64,000 nt of DNA from Ferruginibacter sp. (lineage in GTDB: Bacteria > Bacteroidota > Bacteroidia > Chitinophagales > Chitinophagaceae): assembly GCF_028288465.1 (NCBI RefSeq), contig NZ_JAQBNR010000021.1, positions 186,001 to 250,000 of the forward strand, read 5' to 3'. A model generated the notes under the pieces. The model searched no databases, was not told the origin of the DNA, and was given only the letters and a program-made list of their open reading frames with translations. The position numbers and the translations under genes are program-made. The first letter of the stretch is position 1. Every line of letters starts with the position of its first letter. Positions 43,961-51,709 of the stretch are shown one piece after another.

Positions 43961-45145
43961 ATGTTCCCAATGTCAGCAGAATTGCAACAATTTTTTAATC
44001 AACTGGCTACAGACATTGAAAAGCTACAGGTAATAAAAATTACACTGGGCAATCGCAGGATAAAAACGGCCGAACTAAAAAATATTTTTATTAAGCCGTT
44101 GCTTATTAAAAATTCCCTCAAATTAAGTTTTGTATACCGGTATCCAACAAAGGACATCACCAAAAATTACGACGTTAAAGAAGGTATTGCATTAATGCAG
44201 CAAATGCTCCACAACGAGTTTTTAAACGCCGATGTTTTTACGTCGCAAAAAGATGTACACCTGGCTCTTCAAAAAAATGAGCGTTTAAAAATAACCAGCA
44301 ATGCCCCCTCCTTAAAAATAACCGAACAGGCAAATCAGCACGACAAACAAAAAAATCGCATTATACAAACTACTGAGAAAGGGTATCTGCAAGCATTGGG
44401 CATTACGTCTGCAGAAGGAAAAGTAAAAAAAGACAGGCAGGATAAATACAAACAGATAAACAGTTACGTTGAAATTATTGACGGGATAATTAAAGACATT
44501 GACTTTAAAGAAGGCTTGCATGTGGTAGATATGGGTTGCGGCAAGGGCTATCTAACATTTGCACTGTACGATTACCTCACCAGTAAATTGCACCTGGAAG
44601 CCACCGTAACCGGTATTGAACTGAGGGAGGAGCTGGTAGATACCTGCAATAGGATAGCCCGAGAATCAGGCTATGAGGCGCTTGGTTTTAAGAGCGGTAC
44701 AATTGAAGATGCAGTTGTAAATAATGCCAACATGTTAATAGCATTGCATGCCTGCGATACAGCAACTGACGATGCCATTTACAGCGGCATAAAAGCAAAT
44801 GCACGCGTGATAATTTGTGCGCCCTGTTGCCATAAGCAGATCAGAAAACAAATGGCTCCTGAGAATGAATTAAAATCGATTACCAAACATGGTATTTTAA
44901 TGGAACGACAGGCTGAGATCGTCACTGATGCCATCAGATCTTTATTACTGGAGGCTTGGGGGTATAAGTCCCGCGTGTTTGAATTTATCGCCACAGAACA
45001 TACGCCAAAGAATGTATTGATAGTGGGCGTTAGACAAGACAAGCCCGCAAATACAAAGCAATTTTACTTTAACAAGATCGGTGCCTTAAAATCATTATTT
45101 GGCATTCAAACGCATCATCTCGAAACATTGCTGGAACGTTTATAA
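43961..45145 (+). CDS. SAM-dependent methyltransferase (METTL25/PF13679-like)
   Basis: The protein (394 residues from 43961; an in-frame ATG at 43970 is equally possible) has a helical N-terminal half. The SAM-binding core begins at about residue 185: HVVDMGCGKGYLTFALYDYL (motif I), VTGIELREELVDTCNRIA (motif II) and MLIALHACDTATDDAIYSGI. The CAPCCHKQIRKQM block (close cysteines) and the LHACDTA signature are typical of the METTL25/RRNAD1-type methyltransferases, which methylate rRNA or protein. A C-terminal strand follows at KNVLIVGVRQ. Exact target unknown. Confidence 0.87.
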   Translation: MFPMSAELQQFFNQLATDIEKLQVIKITLGNRRIKTAELKNIFIKPLLIKNSLKLSFVYRYPTKDITKNYDVKEGIALMQQMLHNEFLNADVFTSQKDVHLALQKNERLKITSNAPSLKITEQANQHDKQKNRIIQTTEKGYLQALGITSAEGKVKKDRQDKYKQINSYVEIIDGIIKDIDFKEGLHVVDMGCGKGYLTFALYDYLTSKLHLEATVTGIELREELVDTCNRIARESGYEALGFKSGTIEDAVVNNANMLIALHACDTATDDAIYSGIKANARVIICAPCCHKQIRKQMAPENELKSITKHGILMERQAEIVTDAIRSLLLEAWGYKSRVFEFIATEHTPKNVLIVGVRQDKPANTKQFYFNKIGALKSLFGIQTHHLETLLERL

Positions 45146-45160
45146 GATTCTGATGGTGTT

Positions 45161-46720
45161 TTATTGATAAATACGCGTTTTTTGTTGCAGGTATTTGTTG
45201 CCAATGATTGTACTTAGCGGCTTCTCATACACTTTACTTTCCACCCATGATATAATATCCAGGTAAGCAAAACTTCGGGTTTGAAACCTGTTTTTTTCGA
45301 GACCTTTTATACTCTGCAAAAATTTCTCCAGCTCGGGTTTTAACTTTTGTCTTGATAATTGAAATGAGTTGCGCAAAAACTTGAACATAGCCTCTTCCAC
45401 TATGGTAAGATTTTGCATTTTTGCCATAAACCGGTACACAGATTTTATCAATGACTCTATGATGTCAAAATTACCCAGTTCGTAATGCGCCATCAGGTGC
45501 AGTAACCTTGCATAACACTGCAAGTCGTTTCTCATCTCAGGGTTACCATTAATTATTTTTTGAAGATAGTCGATGGAGATATCGTATTTACCGGCACCAA
45601 AAAACAGATTAGCAATCTTATAATTAAAAACAAGCAGTCGATGATTATCGAGGTAAAGCGAATATTCCTCCAGCTTTTCCTCGATGCCCTTCACCAGTTT
45701 AAGTCCCTCAGAAAAAGTGCCCAACATAAAGTGTTGGTTAATTTTTGATGCGCTGATATACACAAATGTCTGAATTCGGTGATTGTCATGATGCATGGCC
45801 AGTTCCGTATTGGAAAATGCTTCGAAGGCTTTTAACACATTTTCAAAACCCTGGTAGTTACGAAGATCAAAATGCGCATTTAATAAGTTATGCATTCCCT
45901 TAATGTAATATCCAGTCTCAACCTTAATCATGAGTGGCTGCTCGTTAAAAATGTCCACCCATTTTTGCGCATACCTGTAGTACATTAAAAAATCCTGGCG
46001 GATAAACGCATACCAGCAATAGCTTTGATACAGGTACAATCGTTCATAAAAACCAGTTTGAAAATGAGCGCCGGGCGGCAAATTATCCTGCAAGAAATTC
46101 TTAACATCAGTTTCATCTTTTTCATTTCGTGCATGCCCGTTCTTAATATACCAGCTATATAAACGCAACGCTAAATTCGACATCCGCGCCACATTATCTA
46201 CCCGGTGATTTACCTCTATAGCTTCTGCGGACAATAACTCTCCCCTGTTTTGCATCGAGCGGGTTATATGCAGCGTCTCAATCTTTTTTTCCCATGAAAT
46301 TACCTGGGTAAGAAAATTGAATTTGTAATGTGTTTTAGCAACCTCTTTCAGCTTCTCCAGAATTTTTAAGCTTTGAACATACAATCCTTTATTATACAAA
46401 ATCCTGGCATAATCCAATTGCTCATTTAGCTGCATATCTATGCTGCCGGTACTTTTTAGCAGCCGGAGGCTGGAAAGCAATTGTTTATAGAGGTGAACTT
46501 TAATATTGGATAACTGCGGCTTCTTAATAGATGGTAATTTCTTAAGAAGCAATGTTTCATCATAGTCAGAAAGCTTATCCAGTGCATCAAACAATTCTAT
46601 AATTTTTAAATCTTCGTTACCTGAACTTCTTTTGATATAAAGTTTAAAATTTCGTTTCTCAGCCTTTTCCAGTGATTTAATAAGCTGAAATAATGTATCT
46701 GTAAATCGGTTGGGCATCAT
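45161..46720 (-). CDS. Large helical hypothetical protein (TPR-like)
   Basis: The 519-residue protein has no signal peptide and is almost wholly helical. Repeated helix pairs with a TPR-like flavour recur (LKILEKLKEVAKTHYKFNFLTQV, YNKGLYVQSLKILE, YYIKGMHNLLNAHFDLRNYQGFENVLKAFEAF, FFGAGKYDISIDYLQKIINGN). The N-terminal block FTDTLFQLIKSLEKAEKRNFKLYIKRSSG is distinctive. Proteins of this kind occur in Chitinophagaceae without known function. The upstream 370 bases contain the repeated motif and opposed terminators described at 46814-47020. Confidence 0.72.
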   Translation of the reverse strand: MMPNRFTDTLFQLIKSLEKAEKRNFKLYIKRSSGNEDLKIIELFDALDKLSDYDETLLLKKLPSIKKPQLSNIKVHLYKQLLSSLRLLKSTGSIDMQLNEQLDYARILYNKGLYVQSLKILEKLKEVAKTHYKFNFLTQVISWEKKIETLHITRSMQNRGELLSAEAIEVNHRVDNVARMSNLALRLYSWYIKNGHARNEKDETDVKNFLQDNLPPGAHFQTGFYERLYLYQSYCWYAFIRQDFLMYYRYAQKWVDIFNEQPLMIKVETGYYIKGMHNLLNAHFDLRNYQGFENVLKAFEAFSNTELAMHHDNHRIQTFVYISASKINQHFMLGTFSEGLKLVKGIEEKLEEYSLYLDNHRLLVFNYKIANLFFGAGKYDISIDYLQKIINGNPEMRNDLQCYARLLHLMAHYELGNFDIIESLIKSVYRFMAKMQNLTIVEEAMFKFLRNSFQLSRQKLKPELEKFLQSIKGLEKNRFQTRSFAYLDIISWVESKVYEKPLSTIIGNKYLQQKTRIYQ

Positions 46721-46813
46721 TGTTTTTTTTAACTAAAATCCAAATGGAATAAGGGTTTCGCAAAATTAATACTCCCTTAACGTAATTAAAACACTCATAA
46801 CTTGATTATGAAC

Positions 46814-46860
46814 GTAAAAAAACACACCATACTTTCGTTTTAAGAAAGCGATGATGTGTT
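46814..46860 (-). terminator. Minus-strand hairpin plus T-run
   Basis: On the minus strand an imperfect stem formed by AACACATCATCGCTTTC and GAAAGTATGGTGTGTT is followed by TTTTTTT. It lies about 230 bases downstream of the barrel-protein gene (47090-48925), so it could end that transcript or a small RNA between. Confidence 0.65.
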
Positions 46861-46870
46861 GAAAAATATA

Positions 46871-46986
46871 GCAAGCAATCGTAAAAGTGGGCAACCAATC
46901 GTTAATAAGTTGCAATAATAAAGAAAGTTAACTGTTTAACAGTTCAAAATACTCTAAGAATTTCATATGGCAAGCAATCGTTAAAG
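46871..46986. repeat. Three direct repeats GCAAgCAATCGTtAA
   Basis: Copies at 46871 (GCAAGCAATCGTAAAAG), 46891 (GCAACCAATCGTTAATAAG) and 46970 (GCAAGCAATCGTTAAAG). The first two are exactly 20 bp apart, about two helical turns; the third follows 79 bp later. Between copies 2 and 3 is AACTGTTTAACAGTT, a short palindrome. They may be operator sites for the gene at 46720 or recurring motifs in a small RNA. Confidence 0.6.
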
Positions 46987-46988
46987 TT

Positions 46989-47019
46989 CTTCCGTTTCTA
47001 CGGAAGGACTATTTTTTTG
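46989..47019 (+). terminator. Plus-strand orphan terminator
   Basis: CTTCCGT, loop TTCT, ACGGAAG, then GACTATTTTTTT. It points along the plus strand, but no plus-strand gene lies upstream for 1.8 kb, which hints at an unannotated plus-strand transcript in 46740-47019. Confidence 0.6.
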
Positions 47020-47089
47020 TGCCGTAAAGTAATACTATTTTAACTTACCAATCAAATAAATGCAATACTTTTTTCAAAATTTTGCCGAT

Positions 47090-48925
47090 TTAGTTAGGTA
47101 GTACAAAATCGGGCTTCCGGATAAATACTGTGTTGTACCTGAACCGAATATTGGTGCCGATCTCAACTTTATAATTCTTCATACCGGGAACTGTTCTTGG
47201 AAAGTAATATCCCCGGAGCTCCACTGTGCCGAAAGTAAGGTTTTCATTCCTTGTACGAACGCCCCCACCGATAGAACTAAATAATTCACTTTTATCTAAC
47301 GATTTGTTGGTAGGGGTAAGCATGGACATATCAGCGTAAAAGAAAGGTGCTAACCTGAAGCCCCAGAATTTTTGCATGTTGAAAAATACCATTTCAGTTT
47401 TAACGGTAGTTCTCATGTCGGCGGGGCCAAGAAAGCCTCTGAAATAGGGAAGACCAAACGTACTGATGATAGTTAGAGGCTGATCTAAGACCGGGCGTAT
47501 TTGCTTTGTAAATCCAAACCCAAAAAAATTACGGTTCAGCCATTTACCATGCAATTTTTTTAACTTTGTAAAGTGGTCAACGTTGAATAACAAATCAATA
47601 TCCTCCCATGTTTTTTGATAGGTGTATCCACCCATTCTGAATGTGTAAGTACTGTAAAAACCTTTTTTGGAAAAGTGACTCATCAAAGTTTCCAGACCGA
47701 AGTAGGGTCGCGTTCTGTCTTGCTTTGTTGTTATACCTCCAATAAGCGAAGCACTAAAACCTTCGGGAACGTCTTCGTTCCGGCCGAATCCGTAAATGAA
47801 ACTGGCCCTGTAAGATTCCTGCCTGAAAACACTCAGCGCTGCAAGAGTACTCCTGATATTGGCATAACGGTAATCGTATATTTGGTGATTGATAGCAGGA
47901 ATAGCGGTAAAATGCTGATAAAAATTTCGAACGGCAATAAATTTCCGTACCCGTGTATTCATGTTTTTATACAATAGCCGCTGACTGCCAAAATTGTAAC
48001 CAAACCATATATCCGAACTTCGGTAGCTGTATTTAAAATCACTTTTATACAGGGAGTCCGAAAGATAATTGTTACTGGTCCTGGCGAAAGAAATATCGGC
48101 AGCGCCAATCCATGGAATATAAGGCGTTACCAAAGGCTTTTCAAGATGCGTATTCAACATGGTTTCTTCCGCTCGCCCACTGTTGAATGCATTTCGGTAA
48201 TTTTTAAAACCAACGCTCCAGTCTATAAAACTGCCCATGATATTTCTTTTTAAAAAGCCAGCGTCATAACCAAAAACCGGGTTGCGGTCAATATCATAAA
48301 AACTACTCAGCGATAAGCGGGAACCTGAACCTCCGACATTTTCATTTTTTACCTGAACGGCCATCTTCGTTGGACTGCTCATATCAATGCTGCCACCCAA
48401 GGCAAAAATATCTTTGGTAATAACAATCACATCGACTGAATCCCGGGTTCCTGCAATTGTGTCGATTAAAATGCGTGCATCCTGGATGTAAATCTGGTCT
48501 CTAAGGTGGCGCTCGTTGTCAGCCAAAAGATAGGGATGAACCCTGTCCCCTTCCATAAAAAATAAATTATTTTTGAGGGTTTTCACAGTCGTTTTCTTAT
48601 GAAACCCATTGGCCACAATAGCACCAAAATTATTCCTGATAATAGTAGTATCAAAAATGGTTCTTTCGAAACCGAGACGTAAATACTCAATATTGCGGAT
48701 TATCTTGCCCGTATGAGCTATGAAAGGATTTACTACTTTAACAGCATCCCCATTGGGGCCAGGTCCATCTGTAGAAATGCTTTTTGCTAACTTTCCAAGC
48801 AACCCTCCTCTCTTCGCTAAAAAAAAGGTATCCTTTTCTTCTTTGATATCCTGTGCTAGCAAACCGGATGAAAAAAAAGAAAAAAAGAGTACTGATAAAA
48901 TAAATGGCAAAGCCTTTTTTAGCAT
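47090..48925 (-). CDS. Outer-membrane BamA/surface-antigen-like barrel protein
   Basis: The 611-residue protein has a signal peptide (LPFILSVLFFSFFSSGLLAQ). A POTRA-like N-terminal region (about residues 70-170: GKIIRNIEYLRLGFERTIF, FMEGDRVHPYLLADNERHLRDQIYIQDARI) leads to a long beta-rich C-terminal barrel of amphipathic strands with aromatic ends. The pattern resembles the Omp85/BamA superfamily, although the usual C-terminal phenylalanine is replaced by ...RKPDFVLPN. Possibly a transporter or assembly factor for an outer-membrane substrate. It is a single gene with a long downstream region. Confidence 0.75.
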   Translation of the reverse strand: MLKKALPFILSVLFFSFFSSGLLAQDIKEEKDTFFLAKRGGLLGKLAKSISTDGPGPNGDAVKVVNPFIAHTGKIIRNIEYLRLGFERTIFDTTIIRNNFGAIVANGFHKKTTVKTLKNNLFFMEGDRVHPYLLADNERHLRDQIYIQDARILIDTIAGTRDSVDVIVITKDIFALGGSIDMSSPTKMAVQVKNENVGGSGSRLSLSSFYDIDRNPVFGYDAGFLKRNIMGSFIDWSVGFKNYRNAFNSGRAEETMLNTHLEKPLVTPYIPWIGAADISFARTSNNYLSDSLYKSDFKYSYRSSDIWFGYNFGSQRLLYKNMNTRVRKFIAVRNFYQHFTAIPAINHQIYDYRYANIRSTLAALSVFRQESYRASFIYGFGRNEDVPEGFSASLIGGITTKQDRTRPYFGLETLMSHFSKKGFYSTYTFRMGGYTYQKTWEDIDLLFNVDHFTKLKKLHGKWLNRNFFGFGFTKQIRPVLDQPLTIISTFGLPYFRGFLGPADMRTTVKTEMVFFNMQKFWGFRLAPFFYADMSMLTPTNKSLDKSELFSSIGGGVRTRNENLTFGTVELRGYYFPRTVPGMKNYKVEIGTNIRFRYNTVFIRKPDFVLPN

Positions 48926-49185
48926 TGGTTTGCGTTGGATTTATATATAAAGATATTCATTTGGCTGGATTTAATATATTATTGGATACGTTGCGTTTTA
49001 AAGAGCGGGTATCTGATTAATGGCAGAAGTTGTATTTTAACAACGGGTTTCTGACTACTTGTATTGCATCTACCAGTTGCTTCAACATACTAATCAATTA
49101 TCTCATCCATTACATGCCTGCATGCACCCAAAGAATATCTTTAATTATAGTTGCTTGAGTGGTTTGATTTTACGCCCACCATTCC
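48926..49185. other. Gene-free AT-rich stretch
   Basis: No gene-like ORF or clear hairpin was seen. It includes the promoter of the barrel-protein gene. Confidence 0.4.
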
Positions 49186-49320
49186 TTATTTATTCATCTT
49201 ACCTGTCATATTTAAAAGCGGCTTTCCTTTAGGAGCGAGAACAATTTTAATGCCATCGTCTATAGGAAAATACTGGTAAAACTGCCTCGCACAAGCGAAC
49301 TATCTTTCCAAAAAATAAAC
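49186..49320 (-). pseudogene. Possible C-terminal gene remnant
   Basis: The minus strand reads CARQFYQYFPIDDGIKIVLA followed by PKGKPLLNMTGKMNK and a TAA at 49186-49188, a protein-like sequence with no start. In the upstream part the coherent reading (FIFWKDSSLVRG) is in another frame, as if joined by a frameshift near 49290. It looks like the decayed end of a lost gene. No family recognised. Confidence 0.35.
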
Positions 49321-49389
49321 TTTTCAGAGTTTTAACAACTTTTTAAAGTTTAAACATTAATATCTGCCTGCGGTTATTTTTAAGTACCG

Positions 49390-49397
49390 TATCTTTG
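49390..49397 (+). promoter_or_regulatory. -7 promoter box TATCTTTG
   Basis: Exact TAnnTTTG match. The inferred transcription start, near 49402, gives a 5' untranslated region of about 120 bases ahead of the 61-codon gene. Confidence 0.65.
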
Positions 49398-49521
49398 CGC
49401 CGCAAAACAGTAACTATATTATTTAGGCTGACCTCTAACTGTTGCTTGCTAAGGAAAATTGCCGGAATGTGAATAAATAAGCGATGCCGGCGATACGAAT
49501 TGGTAAATTAAAATTAGAGAT

Positions 49522-49707
49522 ATGAAAAGTGATACCTTGGGCATGGGTGCCCCTATCAAAAATGATGAACTGAAAGAAGCATTAACTGAAACAGTTGCAA
49601 TGGATTCAAAACAAAACGACTTTACCCGTACATTTGGTGCAATCGACATGTGGAACCTTAAAAAAAAGCAACGTACGTCTCTGCAAATGAGAAGACGTTT
49701 TAATTGA
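49522..49707 (+). CDS. Small conserved-looking protein (61 aa)
   Basis: The 61-residue product begins MKSDTLGMGAPIKNDELKEA and ends TFGAIDMWNLKKKQRTSLQM followed by RRRFN. The basic, aromatic C-terminal half (FGAIDMWN then a Lys/Arg cluster) resembles small proteins seen in Bacteroidota genomes; it may bind nucleic acid or ribosomes. A good promoter upstream and a canonical terminator downstream frame it as an independent transcription unit. No function is known. Confidence 0.7.
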   Translation: MKSDTLGMGAPIKNDELKEALTETVAMDSKQNDFTRTFGAIDMWNLKKKQRTSLQMRRRFN

Positions 49708-49747
49708 TTTTTTATTAATTAACGAATAATTTCTTTCAGGATTTTTT

Positions 49748-49775
49748 AAGCATGGCAGTCGCCATGCTTTTTTAA
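49748..49775 (+). terminator. Intrinsic terminator after 61-aa gene
   Basis: AAGCATGGC, loop AGTC (approx.), GCCATGCTT followed by TTTTAA. It is classic and positioned 40 bases after the stop. Confidence 0.85.
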
Positions 49776-49800
49776 TGCCGTATAAATTTGCAAATATTAC

Positions 49801-50583
49801 TCAGGCACTTTCTCTACCCATGGCAGCTTGTTTCATGGTATATGCTATTTCATGGCCCAGGTATTTTTCAATGCGTTTTTCTATAAGATAAATTAAAGGT
49901 GTTAAGATGATAGCCATGGTAAATTTATATGTATAATTCACCAGGCAAATAGCCAGCACCAGCTGCCAGCTCCACCCTTTTCCAATTTTAAACGCAATAA
50001 ACAACACTATAAAACTATCCACCAGCTGAGAGATGAGCGTAGAGCCGGTAGCCCGTAGCCACATTTTCTTTTCCCCTGTATATTTTTTTATTTTATGAAA
50101 AACAGTCACGTCAACAATCTGGCTCACCAGGAAAGCCACAAGACTTCCCAATATAATCCACATGCCCTGACCGAAAATACCATTAAAGGCCTTGTTCATA
50201 TCAGGTATACCATCCTGTACTGCCGAGCCATACCAGAAATCTGCCGGTGGAACACTCATGGCAAAATAAAACATTACAAAGGCGTACGTTATTAATGCCA
50301 CAGCGGTATAGGATATCCGCCGTACCGCTTTCGGGCCATAATATTCATTTACAATATCCGTCATCACAAACTCCAGCGGCCACAACAATACCCCGCAGGT
50401 GAGGTTAAATGACAGGGCCTTTTGTCCAAAAAGTGTAAAGCTGGATGGCGTAAGCCCAAATAATTTTTCCAATGAAAAAATTTTGCCCCCGATGCATTCG
50501 GCTATCAGTGCATTGGCCACAAAAAAAGCTGTAAAAATTACAAACAGTTTTGTAGGTTTGTCTTTTAGTATGTTTTGTATCAT
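49801..50583 (-). CDS. yhhQ: Queuosine-precursor (preQ0/preQ1) transporter, YhhQ family
   Basis: The 260-residue integral membrane protein has six or more hydrophobic segments and the family blocks LTCGVLLWPLEFVMTDIVNEYYGPKAVRRISY, DVTVFHKIKKYTGEKKMWLRATGSTLISQLVDSF and NYTYKFTMAIILTPLIYL. Family members import 7-deazaguanine precursors for queuosine in tRNA. It begins right after the stop of a small membrane-protein gene (TAA then ATG), so the two are likely coupled. No preQ1 riboswitch was recognised upstream. Confidence 0.88.
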   Translation of the reverse strand: MIQNILKDKPTKLFVIFTAFFVANALIAECIGGKIFSLEKLFGLTPSSFTLFGQKALSFNLTCGVLLWPLEFVMTDIVNEYYGPKAVRRISYTAVALITYAFVMFYFAMSVPPADFWYGSAVQDGIPDMNKAFNGIFGQGMWIILGSLVAFLVSQIVDVTVFHKIKKYTGEKKMWLRATGSTLISQLVDSFIVLFIAFKIGKGWSWQLVLAICLVNYTYKFTMAIILTPLIYLIEKRIEKYLGHEIAYTMKQAAMGRESA

Positions 50584-50889
50584 TTAAAAATTGCTAAAGA
50601 AAAAATAATATACTTGTAAAATAAGGAAAAGGAAATTAACCCAATTTAGCCAATGCGGCGAAGTTTTCTTTCGGTTGGATACAATTAAAACCAGTAAAAA
50701 AATGTTGAATATAAAATTGATATAAACGGCGCCATAACCCAGTATAACAAGTATACTCTCCAAAGGTTGGATTTTAATACTGCCATTAAAATTACCAGCT
50801 TTTTTATGTGCATTTTCTACTAAGCGCAATATAACGGCTATTATAAAACAGCAGTTGCATATAAAAACAAGTTTCGCAAAAAATTTCAT
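50584..50889 (-). CDS. Small multi-pass membrane hypothetical protein
   Basis: The 101-residue protein has three hydrophobic helices (AKLVFICNCCFIIAVILRLV, VILGYGAVYINFIFNIFLLVLIVS, WLNWVNFLFLILQVYYFFFSNF). Its stop codon abuts the YhhQ start codon. It could be an accessory subunit of the transporter or simply a co-transcribed protein. No family recognised. Confidence 0.65.
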   Translation of the reverse strand: MKFFAKLVFICNCCFIIAVILRLVENAHKKAGNFNGSIKIQPLESILVILGYGAVYINFIFNIFLLVLIVSNRKKTSPHWLNWVNFLFLILQVYYFFFSNF

Positions 50890-50916
50890 CCGGATGATTC
50901 TATACTTTAGTGATGG

Positions 50917-51591
50917 TTATCCCTGCTTTCCCTTTAGCATAGGTACAAATGAAAAATTATCAAACGCTTCCTCACTGGTACTGCCATCCGCATTTTTTGT
51001 AATGCGCAACATGCGCTGGTGCTCGCCTTCATCAACTGGTATAACCATCTTACCGCCGGCTTTTAACTGGTCGATTAACTTAGGTGGTATGAAAGGTGCG
51101 GCTGCAGTAATAATTACCTTATCGAAGGATGCGAAAGTTGGCAGGCCTTCGTATCCATCACCAAAAAAAAATTTAAGGTTGGGATATGTTGATTTGAATA
51201 TATAGGTTCTTGTTTTTTCAAACAATGCTTTTTGACGTTCTATTGTAAATACCTTGGCACCCATTTCAGCCAGTACGGTCGCCTGGTAAATACTGCCTGT
51301 ACCAATTTCTAAAATCTTATCTAAAGGTTTCACCTGCAGTAACTGCGTTTGATAGGCTACTGTATATGGCTGAGAAATCGTCTGGCCCTCGCTGATTGGG
51401 AAAGCCCTGTCTTCGTAAGCGATTTCATCAAAAGCACTGTCTAGAAAAAAGTGGCGGGGGATATTGTTCATTGCTGCCAGCACGGTTTCATCGGTAATGC
51501 CTTTTTCCCGCAAAATATCCATTAGTTTTTTTCTCAACCCTTTGTGCCGGTAACTGTCTTGGTAATTTCTCATAATCTTGTTAACTGCCAC
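50917..51591 (-). CDS. pcm: Protein-L-isoaspartate O-methyltransferase
   Basis: Pcm methylates L-isoaspartyl residues for protein repair. The 224-residue protein has the N-terminal HFFLDSAFDEIAYEDRAFPISEGQTISQPY block, the motif I region KILEIGTGSIYQATVLAEMGAKVFTIER and the C-terminal VIPVDEGEHQRMLRITK. The motif I segment reads GTGSIYQ, with Ile101 where the family almost always has Gly (GTGSGYQ). The start could also be the ATG at 51573. Confidence 0.9.
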   Translation of the reverse strand: MAVNKIMRNYQDSYRHKGLRKKLMDILREKGITDETVLAAMNNIPRHFFLDSAFDEIAYEDRAFPISEGQTISQPYTVAYQTQLLQVKPLDKILEIGTGSIYQATVLAEMGAKVFTIERQKALFEKTRTYIFKSTYPNLKFFFGDGYEGLPTFASFDKVIITAAAPFIPPKLIDQLKAGGKMVIPVDEGEHQRMLRITKNADGSTSEEAFDNFSFVPMLKGKQG

Positions 51592-51709
51592 GAATTACCC
51601 CCTTTTTTGCGAATAAAACAAAAACTTAACTGGCCTCTTTTTTTAAACCTCTTTTCTATAAATAAACAGTGCCGGAACAATGCCGGCACTGCAAAAAAAA
51701 TATAATTTT

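Noticed and set aside
50590-51000. preQ1 riboswitch ahead of the queuosine-precursor transporter
   Set aside because: The transporter gene directly follows another coding sequence, and no preQ1-like hairpin was recognised upstream.
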